In this document: piece after piece, positions 18,883-27,720 of the stretch | Numbering within the stretch: position 1 is the first letter of the stretch | Layout: the number at the start of each line of letters is the position of its first letter | Assembly (NCBI GenBank): GCA_020161215.1 | Contig: JAIUOM010000007.1 | Location: 1 to 63,783, forward strand | Reading direction: 5' to 3' | Source of the DNA: Pseudomonadota bacterium | GTDB taxonomy: Bacteria > Pseudomonadota > Gammaproteobacteria > Burkholderiales > Burkholderiaceae_C | Length of the DNA stretch: 63,783 nt | Made by a program: the position numbers and the translations under genes | Notes under the pieces: model-generated | What the model was told of the DNA's origin: nothing | Database searches by the model: none | What the model saw: only the letters and a program-made list of their open reading frames with translations

Positions 18883-19290
18883 TCAGGGCAGTGCGTCGCC
18901 GTCCAGGTAGTACCAGCGCCCGTCCTCGCGCACGAAGCGGCTCAGCTCATGCTGGCGCACGGCCCGCCCGCCGATGCGCCAGCGCGCGACGAAGCGGACT
19001 TCAGCCTGGTCTTGGCCCGTGCCGCGCGCGTCGTGCACCTCCAGCCCCAGCCATTTGCAGTGCGGCTCGAACGCCACCGACGGCGGCCGACGCGAGGGGT
19101 GCCAGGTGGCCAGAAGATGCTCGGCGCGCCCCTGCACAAAGGCGCTGTAGCGCGAACGCATCAGGCTTTCCGCATCGGGCGCGGGCAAGCCACCGTCCAG
19201 GTAGCGGCCGCAGCAGGCGGTGTACGCCAGGGGCCGCTGGCGGAGATCGGTGCGCCCGCAGGGGCAGCTCGGCTCACGCGGCGCAGTCAT
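18883..19290 (-). CDS. YchJ family SEC-C metal-binding protein (UPF0225)
   Basis: A 135-residue protein of the YchJ family. It begins with a zinc-binding SEC-C type cluster (CPCGRTDL and ACCGRYLDGG) and continues with the NTF2-like fold, marked by SLMRSRYSAFVQG and the His-rich pattern LLATWHPSRR. The biochemical role of the family is not established. It stands alone on the minus strand, divergent from the DUF421 gene 57 bases away. Confidence 0.85.
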   Translation of the reverse strand: MTAPREPSCPCGRTDLRQRPLAYTACCGRYLDGGLPAPDAESLMRSRYSAFVQGRAEHLLATWHPSRRPPSVAFEPHCKWLGLEVHDARGTGQDQAEVRFVARWRIGGRAVRQHELSRFVREDGRWYYLDGDALP

Positions 19291-19347
19291 GTTGAGGCAA
19301 GATCGGGCGCGGGCCCAAGCCCGATGGCGAACCAGGAGAGAGGAATC

Positions 19348-19851
19348 ATGTTCAACATGAGCGTGCCGTGGTGGGAGCTGATGCTGCGCGGCGTGGTGGT
19401 GTACGCATTTTTGCTGGTGTTTCTGCGCCTGACCGGGCGCCGGCAGATCGGCCAGTACGATCCGTTCGACCTGATTTTGCTGCTGATTCTGAGCAACGCG
19501 GTGCAGAACTCGATGAATGGGGGCGACAACTCACTCATCGGCGGCCTGATCAGCGCGCTGACCTTGATCGGCTGCCATCTGCTGGTCTCGCGCGTGGCCT
19601 GGCGCAGCCCGCGCGTCGCGCGCCTGATCGACGGCCGCCCGAAGGTGCTGATCCGCGCCGGCCAGCTCGATGCCAGCACCATGCGCGCCGAACGCCTGAC
19701 GGTGGACGATGTGCACGCCGCCCTGCGCGCCGCCGGCTGCCTGCACACGCACGAGGTGGAGCGCGCCACCATCGAAACCAATGGCCAGATCACGGTGGTG
19801 CCGCGCAACCGGGATTCGGCGCGCGGGCTGCCCGACCTGCCGCCGGTTTGA
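19348..19851 (+). CDS. DUF421 domain membrane protein (YetF-like)
   Basis: A 167-residue inner-membrane protein. Three hydrophobic helices (about residues 8-27, 37-55, 60-80) are followed by a soluble DUF421 domain. Family marks are FLRLTGRRQIGQYDPFDLI and the Gly-Arg pair before the soluble part (IDGRPKVLIRAGQL). The exact role is unknown; YetF homologues are linked to spore or envelope biology in other bacteria. A good ribosome site (AGGAGAGAGG) lies 6-8 bases before the chosen ATG at 19348. Confidence 0.85.
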   Translation: MFNMSVPWWELMLRGVVVYAFLLVFLRLTGRRQIGQYDPFDLILLLILSNAVQNSMNGGDNSLIGGLISALTLIGCHLLVSRVAWRSPRVARLIDGRPKVLIRAGQLDASTMRAERLTVDDVHAALRAAGCLHTHEVERATIETNGQITVVPRNRDSARGLPDLPPV

Positions 19852-19869
19852 GCCCCTGCGCGGCGCGGG

Positions 19870-20298
19870 TCAGCCCTTGGCCGGCGCGCGGCGCGCCTTG
19901 TGCACCTCGTAGCTTTCCACCGGCGCACCCTGCTTGCGCCAGTCGCCAAAGCCGCCGTCGATGTGGGCGACGTTGGTCATGCCCATTTGCTGCAAGGCCA
20001 GCGTGGCCAGGGCGCTGCGCCAGCCAGCGCCGCAGAACAGGATGTACTCCTTGTCTTCTTGGCCGAACACGGGCTTGTAGTAGGGCGACTCGGGATCGAC
20101 CCAGAACTCGAGCATGCCGCGCGGCGCGTTGATGGCGCCGGGCACGGTGCCTTCGCGCTCCAGCTCGCGCACGTCGCGGATGTCGACGAGCTGCGCGCGG
20201 GGATCCTCCAGGCGTTCGCGCACCTGCGCCACGCTGTAGGTGGTGACCTGCGCCATCGCCTCGTCGACGAGCGCGCGAAAACCCTTGGTGATCGGCAT
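19870..20298 (-). CDS. Rhodanese-like sulfurtransferase domain protein
   Basis: A 142-residue single-domain rhodanese. The active-site loop ILFCGAGWRSALA provides the persulfide Cys near residue 97, followed by the Arg typical of small rhodaneses. VDIRDVRELEREGTVPGAI marks the first half. It would transfer sulfane sulfur to an acceptor thiol in the cytoplasm. It lies 20 bases downstream of trkH on the same strand, so it may be co-transcribed with the potassium transporter, though no functional link is known. Confidence 0.85.
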   Translation of the reverse strand: MPITKGFRALVDEAMAQVTTYSVAQVRERLEDPRAQLVDIRDVRELEREGTVPGAINAPRGMLEFWVDPESPYYKPVFGQEDKEYILFCGAGWRSALATLALQQMGMTNVAHIDGGFGDWRKQGAPVESYEVHKARRAPAKG

Positions 20299-20318
20299 GA
20301 TGTGTCTCCTTGTCGAAT

Positions 20319-21779
20319 CTAACGTCGCCAGAATTGCGGGGTGAACAGCACCAGCACCGACAGCAGCTCCAGCCGCCCCAACAGCATGGCCAGCGAGCAC
20401 AGCCAGATCTGGAAGTCGCTCAGCACCCCATAGTTGCCGGACGGCCCGACCTTGCCCATGCCGGGGCCGATGTTGTTCAGGCAGGCGATGATGGCGGTGA
20501 ACGAAGTCACCACGTCGGCGCCCGAGGCCAGCATCAGCATAGTCAGCCCGACCATGATGCCACCGTAGATCAGCATGTAGGCCATGACGGCGCCGATCAC
20601 GTCGTTGGACACTGGCGTGCGGCCCAGCGCCACCGGGTGCATCACGCGCGGGTGGATGATGCGCACCAGCTCGCGCTCGGCGATCTTCACCAGCATCAGC
20701 ATGCGCACCAGCTTGATGCCGCCGCCGGTGGACCCCGCGCACGAGGCAAAGCAGCCCAGAAACAGCAGCAGCACCGGCACGAAGGTGGGCCACAGCAGGT
20801 AGTCGGTGGTGGCGTAGCCGGTGGTGGTGCCGACCGACACGACCTGGAACGCCGCCTGCCGGACCGCGGTGAGGAAATCCGGGTACACCTTCTCGGCCAG
20901 CAACATCAGCATGACCATCGACACCGCCCCGCCCATCACCAGGAAATAGGCGCGCACCTCGCTGTCGCTGGCCAGCGGCGCCAGCGAGCGCTGCCGCCAC
21001 ACCAGGAAATAGCGCGCGAAACTGATGCCGGCCAGGCCCATGAACAGCACGGCCGTCCACTCCAGCTGCGGCGAGTTCCAGTAGCCAAAGCTCTGGTCGT
21101 GCGAGGACAGCCCGCCCAGCCCCACCGTGGTGCACATGTGCATGAAGGCGTCCGACCAGCTCATGCCGCCCCAGCGGTAGGCCAGAAAGCAGGCCAGCGA
21201 GAGCACGAAATACACGCTCCACAGGCCGCGCGCGGTGTCGGCCAGGCGCGGGGTCAGGCGCTGCTCTTTCATCGGGCCCGGCATCTCGGCCTTGTACAGC
21301 TGCATGCCGCCCAGCCCCAGGAAGGGCAGCACGGCCACGGCCAGCAGCATCACGCCCAGACCGCCCACCAGTTGCAGGAAACAGCGCCAGATGTTGACCG
21401 AGGGCGCCAGCAGGTCCAGCCCGGCCAGCGACGTGGCGCCGGTGGCGGTGAGGCCGCTCATGGCCTCGAAGTAGGCGTCGGTGAAGCTGATGCCGCGCAC
21501 GGTGAACATCAGCGGCAGCGCGGCGTAGATCGGCAGCACCACCCAGACCAGGGTGACCAGCAGAAAGCCGTCGCGCACCGTCAGCTCGCGGTTGGCGTGG
21601 CGCGTGCGCACCCACAGCCAGGCGCCGGTGGCGAGCGTGAACAGCAGGCACCAGATCCAGACCAGCACATGCCGGCCGCCTTCGCCAAACCAGTCCCAGG
21701 CCATGGGCACCAGAAAGGCGAACGAAAAGCCCATGATGACCCAGGACAGGACCAGGAAGGCGGCGGAAAAGCGCTTCAT
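20319..21779 (-). CDS. trkH: Trk potassium uptake membrane subunit TrkH
   Basis: A 486-residue integral membrane protein with about ten or more hydrophobic segments in four M1-P-M2 repeats. Selectivity-type motifs are visible: SGLTATGATSL, MCTTVGLGGLSSHD, VSVGTTTGYATTDYL, and the Gly-rich CLNNIGPGMGKVG. GCFASCAGSTGGGIKLVR is typical of TrkH/KtrB proteins. It forms the potassium channel of the Trk system, gated by TrkA, whose gene is 15 bases upstream. The two form a clear operon. Confidence 0.93.
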   Translation of the reverse strand: MKRFSAAFLVLSWVIMGFSFAFLVPMAWDWFGEGGRHVLVWIWCLLFTLATGAWLWVRTRHANRELTVRDGFLLVTLVWVVLPIYAALPLMFTVRGISFTDAYFEAMSGLTATGATSLAGLDLLAPSVNIWRCFLQLVGGLGVMLLAVAVLPFLGLGGMQLYKAEMPGPMKEQRLTPRLADTARGLWSVYFVLSLACFLAYRWGGMSWSDAFMHMCTTVGLGGLSSHDQSFGYWNSPQLEWTAVLFMGLAGISFARYFLVWRQRSLAPLASDSEVRAYFLVMGGAVSMVMLMLLAEKVYPDFLTAVRQAAFQVVSVGTTTGYATTDYLLWPTFVPVLLLFLGCFASCAGSTGGGIKLVRMLMLVKIAERELVRIIHPRVMHPVALGRTPVSNDVIGAVMAYMLIYGGIMVGLTMLMLASGADVVTSFTAIIACLNNIGPGMGKVGPSGNYGVLSDFQIWLCSLAMLLGRLELLSVLVLFTPQFWRR

Positions 21780-21794
21780 CGGAAGAACGGCACG

Positions 21795-23183
21795 CTAAAA
21801 GAAGGTGGCGCGCACCTGGAACAATTTTTCCACCTCGCGCAGCATGCGCTTGTGCGGCAGGAAGATGATGACGTGGTCCCCGGTTTCGATGACGGTGTCG
21901 TGTGTCGGCTCGATGGTGCGCGCCACGCCTTCGCGCTCGCGCACGATGGCGCCGACGCGCGCGCCCTGCGGCAGGCGAATCTGCTCGATGCGCCGGCCGA
22001 CGATGTGCGAGGTCTTGGCGTCGCCATGCGCGATGCCCTCCAGCGCCTCGGCCGTGCCACGGCGCAGGCTGTGCACCGCCGCCACGGCGCCGCGGCGCAC
22101 GTGCATCAGCAGCTCGCCGATCACCGCGTGCGAGGGCGAAATGGCGATGTCGATGGCGCTGCCCTGCATCATGTCGGCGTAGACCCGGCGGTTGATCAGG
22201 GCGATCACGCGGCGCGCGCCCAGGCGCTTGGCCAGCATGGCCGACATGATGTTGTCCTCGTCGTCGTTGGTCAGGGCGATGAACAGGTCCATGTCGCCCA
22301 CGTTCTCGTCCAGCAGCAAATCCTCGTCGGCGCAGTCGCCTTGCAGCACCAGCGTGTCGGCCGGCAGCTCGGCGGCCAGGTATTCGGCGCGCTGGCGGTT
22401 GGCCTCGATGATCTTGACCTCGCACTGGCCGACCAGACCGCGCGCCAGGCGCAGCCCGACCCGGCCGCCGCCGGCGACCATCACGCGGCGCACCGGGCGG
22501 TCCGGGTTGCCGATGGCGTGCAGCGCGCGCCGCACGTTTTCGCGGTCGGTGAGGACGAAAATCTCGTCGCCCGCGCGCACGCGCGTGTCGCCCTCGCAAG
22601 GCAGCTCGTGGTCGCTGCGGTAGACGGCGACGATGCGCATCGGCACGTCGGGGTGCTGCTCCCGGAACTCGCCGATGCTGCTCTCGGCCAGCCGGCTGCC
22701 GCCAGCCACGCGCACCGCCACCAGGCGCGCCTGGTTCTGCGAGAACTTGAGCACCTGCAAGGCCTCGGGGTGCTCGATCAGTTGATGGATGTAGCGGGTG
22801 ACCGACTCTTCCGGGCAGATCACGTGGTCCACCGCGAAGCCTTCTTTTTCCAGCAGCTTGTCGCCCTGCCGAAACTCGGGTGAACGCAGGCGCGCGATGG
22901 TGGTCGGAATGCCGAACACGTCGTGCGCGATCTTGCAGGTGACCAGGTTGGTCTCGTCCAGCGAGGTGCAGGCGATGAACAGATCGCAGTCGTCGGCGCC
23001 GGCGTGGCGCAGCACCGAGGGCTGGATGCCGTTGCCGACCACGCCGCGCAGATCAAGGCGCTCTTCCAGCGCGTGCACCCGCGCCGGGTCGGGATCGACC
23101 ACCGTCAGGTCGTTGGCCTCGGACACCAAGGTCTCGGCCACGCTTTCGCCCACGCGCCCGGCCCCGAGGATGATGATTCGCAT
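21795..23183 (-). CDS. trkA: Trk potassium transporter regulatory subunit TrkA
   Basis: A 462-residue peripheral membrane protein with two RCK modules. Each has a Rossmann NAD/ATP-binding RCK_N half (MRIIILGAGRVGESVAE and VMVAGGGRVGLRLARG) and an RCK_C half. It binds NAD(H) or nucleotides and gates TrkH. Length matches the usual 458 residues. It is the first gene of the trkA-trkH unit; repeat copy A5 lies just upstream, between it and the acyl-CoA dehydrogenase gene, in the likely promoter region. Confidence 0.94.
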   Translation of the reverse strand: MRIIILGAGRVGESVAETLVSEANDLTVVDPDPARVHALEERLDLRGVVGNGIQPSVLRHAGADDCDLFIACTSLDETNLVTCKIAHDVFGIPTTIARLRSPEFRQGDKLLEKEGFAVDHVICPEESVTRYIHQLIEHPEALQVLKFSQNQARLVAVRVAGGSRLAESSIGEFREQHPDVPMRIVAVYRSDHELPCEGDTRVRAGDEIFVLTDRENVRRALHAIGNPDRPVRRVMVAGGGRVGLRLARGLVGQCEVKIIEANRQRAEYLAAELPADTLVLQGDCADEDLLLDENVGDMDLFIALTNDDEDNIMSAMLAKRLGARRVIALINRRVYADMMQGSAIDIAISPSHAVIGELLMHVRRGAVAAVHSLRRGTAEALEGIAHGDAKTSHIVGRRIEQIRLPQGARVGAIVREREGVARTIEPTHDTVIETGDHVIIFLPHKRMLREVEKLFQVRATFF

Positions 23184-23224
23184 GCTGCCTGCCCTCTCGA
23201 GGGGTTTCGTCCCATTTCGTCGAA

Positions 23225-23285
23225 CGCTATCGTATCAATAGCTACCCCGGATTATCCCATGCCGGGGAGACGGCTATTTGAACCC
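23225..23285 (-). repeat. Dispersed AT-rich repeat family A, copy 5 (inverted)
   Basis: The minus strand reads GGGTTCAAATAG, CCCCGGCATGGGATAATCC, then GGTAGCTATTGATA. It fills the 110-base gap between the acyl-CoA dehydrogenase gene and trkA, so the trkA promoter must overlap or lie within it. Confidence 0.72.
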
Positions 23286-23293
23286 GAAACGGC

Positions 23294-24430
23294 TCAGAGG
23301 GCGCGGGCGATGAGGATTTTCTGCACGTCGCTGGTGCCTTCGTAGATCTGGCACACGCGCACGTCGCGGTAGATGCGCTCCAGCGGAAAGTCGTTGACAT
23401 AGCCGTAGCCGCCCAGGGTCTGGATGGCGGCGCTGCACACGGCCTCGGCGGTTTCGCTGGCCAGCAGCTTGGCCATGGCGGCCTCTTTCAGGCTGGGCCG
23501 GCCGGCGTCGCGCAGGCTGGCGGCGTGCCAGATCAGCTGGCGCGCCGCTTCCAGCCGCGCCGCGCATTCGGCCAGCCGAAAGCTCACGGCCTGGTGGTTG
23601 AAGATGGCGGTGCCAAAACTCTCGCGCTCCTTGGCGTAGGCAATCGCCACCTCCAGCGCGCTGCGCGCCATGCCCACGCTTTGCGCGGCGATGCCGATGC
23701 GCCCGCCCTCCAGCGCCGACAGGGCGATCTTGTAGCCTTCGCCCTCCTCGCCGATCAGGTTCTCGGCCGGCACACGGCAGTTGTCCAGGTTGATCTGCGC
23801 CGTGTCGCTGCTGTGCTGGCCCAGCTTGTCCTCCAGGCGCGCCACCTGCCAGCCGGTGTTGCCCAGGCGGTGCGTGGGCACGATAAAGGCCGACAAACCC
23901 TTCTTGCCCGCCGCCTTGTCGGTGACGGCAATCACCACCGCCGCGTGGCCGTTTTGCCCGCTGGTGATGAACTGCTTGACGCCGTTCAGCACGTACTCGT
24001 CGCCTTTTTTCACCGCCGTGGTGCGCAGGCTGGAGGCGTCGCTGCCCACGTGCGGCTCGGTCAGCGCGAAGGCGCCCAGCATCTCGCCGCGCGCCGCCGG
24101 GGCCAGCCACTGCTGCTTTTGCGCCTCGCTGCCGTAGCGCATCAGGATGGCGTTGAAGGGACAGTTGGTGACGCTGATGGCGGTGCTGGTGCCGCCGTCG
24201 CCGGCGGCGATTTCCTCCAGCACCAGGGCCAGGGTCAGGTAGTCGAGGCCGGCGCCGCCGTACGCCTCGGGCACGCAGATGCCGTAGGCGCCCAGCGCGG
24301 CCAGGCCCTGGTGCGCGGCCTCGGGAAAGCGGTGCTCGCGGTCCCAGGCCGGGGCCTCGGGCCACAGCTGTTCCTGGGCAAAGGCACGCACGGCATCGCG
24401 GATCATTTCGTGGTCGGCGGAAAGCAGCAT
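23294..24430 (-). CDS. Acyl-CoA dehydrogenase (short-chain/branched type)
   Basis: A 378-residue flavin-dependent acyl-CoA dehydrogenase. It has the FAD/substrate motifs GAFALTEPHVGSDASS and FITSGQNG, QAVSFRLAECAARLEAARQL, and the catalytic glutamate in CQIYEGTSDVQKIL near residue 366. This is the position used by short- and medium-chain enzymes rather than isovaleryl-CoA dehydrogenase. It oxidises acyl-CoA to 2-enoyl-CoA and passes electrons to ETF. Being among leucine/branched-chain genes it may act on isobutyryl- or 2-methylbutyryl-CoA, but this is inference. A short-chain dehydrogenase gene lies 40 bases upstream. Confidence 0.9.
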   Translation of the reverse strand: MLLSADHEMIRDAVRAFAQEQLWPEAPAWDREHRFPEAAHQGLAALGAYGICVPEAYGGAGLDYLTLALVLEEIAAGDGGTSTAISVTNCPFNAILMRYGSEAQKQQWLAPAARGEMLGAFALTEPHVGSDASSLRTTAVKKGDEYVLNGVKQFITSGQNGHAAVVIAVTDKAAGKKGLSAFIVPTHRLGNTGWQVARLEDKLGQHSSDTAQINLDNCRVPAENLIGEEGEGYKIALSALEGGRIGIAAQSVGMARSALEVAIAYAKERESFGTAIFNHQAVSFRLAECAARLEAARQLIWHAASLRDAGRPSLKEAAMAKLLASETAEAVCSAAIQTLGGYGYVNDFPLERIYRDVRVCQIYEGTSDVQKILIARAL

Positions 24431-24470
24431 GTCGAAAATCCTTTTGAAAAGAGAGTGCGCCAGCGCGCGT

Positions 24471-25154
24471 CTACCAGCCTTGCAGCGGCTGGCCGTCGTA
24501 GTTCATGAACAGCGCACGGCTTTCGTGCGGCGCAGCGGCCAGCGTGGCGCGCAGGCCGGCGGCGCTGTCGGCGGCCTCGACCTCGGCCCCCGGGCCGCCC
24601 ATGTCGGTGCGCACCCAGCCGGGGTGAAAACACACCATGCGCGCCTGGGGGTAGCTGTGCTGCGCCGCGGCCACGGCCATGTTGAGCGCCGCCTTGCTGA
24701 CCCGGTACAGCCAGGCACCGGAGCCGCGCACGCCGCCGATCTGCCCCATCACGCTGGAGAGAAAGCCAAAGCGCCCACCGCCGTCGGCGCGTGACGCCGC
24801 CACCTGCGGCGCCACCTGGGGAATCACCTGCATCAGCCCCAGCACGTTGGCGTGCATGACGCGATCGAACTCGGCCTGCGTGGGCGGCTGGGTGGCGTCG
24901 GTGCGGCCGCACATGACGCCTGCCACGTACCAGGCGGTGTCCAGGCGCTCGCCGTCCAAACGCCAGGCCAGTTGGCTGACACTGGCCGGGTCGGTCACGT
25001 CGATCCGCAGGGTTTCGCAGCCCATGGCCTTCAGCCTGGCCAGCGCCGCGTCGTCGCGCGCGCTGGCGATGACGCGCTCGCCGGCCGCGACGGCCTGGCG
25101 CGCCAGTTCCAGCCCCACACCGCGCGAGGCGCCCAGAACCAAGGTGGTGCTCAT
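24471..25154 (-). CDS. Short-chain dehydrogenase/reductase
   Basis: A 227-residue Rossmann-fold oxidoreductase. The N-terminal cofactor motif is LVLGASRGVGLELAR (TGxxxGxG class, variant LGASRGVG). The catalytic set is a Ser in FLSSVMGQIGG and Tyr-Lys in LYRVSKAAL near residue 155. The C-terminal half is shorter than in most classical SDRs, as in CsgA-like or YciK-like proteins. Substrate is unknown. It overlaps the PPOX-type flavoprotein gene by 4 bases (ATGA). Confidence 0.82.
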   Translation of the reverse strand: MSTTLVLGASRGVGLELARQAVAAGERVIASARDDAALARLKAMGCETLRIDVTDPASVSQLAWRLDGERLDTAWYVAGVMCGRTDATQPPTQAEFDRVMHANVLGLMQVIPQVAPQVAASRADGGGRFGFLSSVMGQIGGVRGSGAWLYRVSKAALNMAVAAAQHSYPQARMVCFHPGWVRTDMGGPGAEVEAADSAAGLRATLAAAPHESRALFMNYDGQPLQGW

Positions 25155-25816
25155 GCCGAAGGACTCCCCGTGGGTTCGGGCACATGGTGGGCGAGGCCCT
25201 CATCGGCCAGCTGGGCGCGGTAGCGCGCCAGCGCCTCGGCGTCGGATTCGGTGACGATGGCGCTGCCCAGCTGGGCGCGCAGCATGGCGTTCATGGACGG
25301 GAAGGTTCCCGGCGCCACGCGCGCCTGCGCCGCCCAGGGTTGGGCGCGCATCAGCGCCTTGGGGCAATGCAGGTAGGCTTCGCGCACCGCCAGCTCAATC
25401 ACCAGGCGCGGCGGCTTGGGGGCCGTGGCGGTGACGAAGCGGGCCGTGAACTCGGGTTCGTCGCGCAGGCGCGCCATGCCGTTGACGCGCAGCACCTCAT
25501 GGACGCCGGGCACCAAAAACAGAACCCCCAGGCGCGGATCAAGGACCAGGTTTTCCAGCGTATCCAGGCGGTTGTTGCCGGTGGCGTCGGGGATCAGCAA
25601 GGTGTGGGCGTCCAGCGCCTGGACAAAGCCCGGCAACCCGCCACGCGGCGAAGCGTCCGGCAGCGCGCCGTCCTGCCCCGCGCTGGCCAGCACGCACAGC
25701 GGCGCATGGGCGATGAAGCGCCGCATGGTCTCGTCCAACCCATCCCGCTGCTTGGCGCGCGATCGCGCCGAGGCTTGCGGGTACAGGCGCCGCAGCGCGG
25801 CCAAAGAGTCGATCAT
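25151..25816 (-). CDS. Pyridoxamine 5'-phosphate oxidase-like flavoprotein
   Basis: A 221-residue split-barrel protein of the PNPOx-like FMN/F420 superfamily. It matches the subset with LCVLASAGQDGALPDASPRGG, then LLIPDATGNNRLDTLENL and LFLVPGVHEVLRVNG. Members bind FMN and catalyse redox reactions on poorly known substrates. It is not the vitamin B6 enzyme itself. It is coupled by overlap to the downstream SDR gene, which hints at a joint redox role. The start lies 20 bases from repeat copy A6. Confidence 0.8.
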   Translation of the reverse strand: MIDSLAALRRLYPQASARSRAKQRDGLDETMRRFIAHAPLCVLASAGQDGALPDASPRGGLPGFVQALDAHTLLIPDATGNNRLDTLENLVLDPRLGVLFLVPGVHEVLRVNGMARLRDEPEFTARFVTATAPKPPRLVIELAVREAYLHCPKALMRAQPWAAQARVAPGTFPSMNAMLRAQLGSAIVTESDAEALARYRAQLADEGLAHHVPEPTGSPSA

Positions 25817-25836
25817 GAGCCGATCCTCGCTGTCGA

Positions 25837-25892
25837 TTCAGAACAAAATCACCCGTTGGTCGGCGTGGAATCATCCTGAATAGCTATCATTT

Positions 25893-25902
<10 letters not shown>
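25837..25902 (+). repeat. Dispersed AT-rich repeat family A, copy 6
   Basis: The landmarks are CAAAATCACC, GTCGGCGTGGAATCATCC, GAATAGCTATCATTTTT and an ending ACAGTAC. It fills the gap between the PPOX-like gene and the thiolase gene. The thiolase stop codon (25893-25895) lies inside it, so the thiolase C-terminus (its last two or three codons) is encoded by repeat sequence. Confidence 0.8.
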
Positions 25903-27074
<1,172 letters not shown>

Positions 27075-27106
27075 ATTGCACTCCGATAAGTAAAAACTTG
27101 GCGAAA

Positions 27107-27706
27107 TTAACGTGATTTTAGTAACCCTGGAAGATTGCTATTTAATTTTTTAAGTTGCTCGGCCACAGGATCTTCGTCGAGACTGCTAAATAAGTAAGGG
27201 CTCAAATCTATCACGTTATGCTCTTTAACGCGCTCTCGCCCCGTGTCGTATTCAGCTGAAATATCAAACTCGCGCGGGCTGAGATCAGAATTGCCGCCTA
27301 AGATTTTGGATGCTACTCCCAACTGAAATTTCAATTTGAAGCCTGGACCGAAATTTTTAATAACACCAGAGAATGCAGGCGATTTTCGAAGATTCGTTTC
27401 ATCGCTGCGCTTATCAAATCGAAAAAAATCCCTATCAATCGATAGTCGCAAATTTTTAGCAGAGCTTTTTCCCATGTTCTCGATTTGCAGGTAAATCAGT
27501 GGCGTCCCAATTCCGACCGTCGTCGAAACTTGGATGTATGGGCGCATGGCGGCGTACTGTTGCGCATCTACAGCTGCCACCATTAATTTGTTAGCGTCGA
27601 GAATATGCTTGGTAATCCATGCGTACCACCCTGTAATAGCCACAAGGACTACGGTCGAAAGAAGCGACGCCAAACTCAGCCAATCCGTAGAACTCATCTT
27701 CTGCAT
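27107..27706 (-). CDS. Hypothetical membrane-anchored protein of low GC content
   Basis: A 199-residue protein I cannot assign. Residues about 8-30 form one hydrophobic helix (LASLLSTVVLVAITGWYAW); the rest is soluble with beta-rich character (YIQVSTTVGIGTPLIYLQIE, FSGVIKNFGPGFKLKFQLG). The likely topology is a short periplasmic N-terminus, one helix and a cytoplasmic domain, or the reverse. Its base composition is clearly more AT-rich than every neighbour and codons such as AAA, AAT and TTA are frequent, which suggests recent transfer. It sits between aceK and the thiolase gene, both conserved genes, as a single-gene insertion. Confidence 0.6.
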   Translation of the reverse strand: MQKMSSTDWLSLASLLSTVVLVAITGWYAWITKHILDANKLMVAAVDAQQYAAMRPYIQVSTTVGIGTPLIYLQIENMGKSSAKNLRLSIDRDFFRFDKRSDETNLRKSPAFSGVIKNFGPGFKLKFQLGVASKILGGNSDLSPREFDISAEYDTGRERVKEHNVIDLSPYLFSSLDEDPVAEQLKKLNSNLPGLLKSR

Positions 27707-27720
27707 TACCCCCGTTCGCT

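Noticed and set aside
20310..22883. An open frame of over 850 codons on the plus strand opposite trkH-trkA
   Set aside because: It is antisense to two clear genes, rich in His, Gln, Arg and Ala as expected from the reverse of GC-rich codons, and has no family motifs.
23294..24430. Second isovaleryl-CoA dehydrogenase
   Set aside because: Its catalytic Glu is at the C-terminal short-chain position, not the isovaleryl-type position, so I call it a general short/branched acyl-CoA dehydrogenase.
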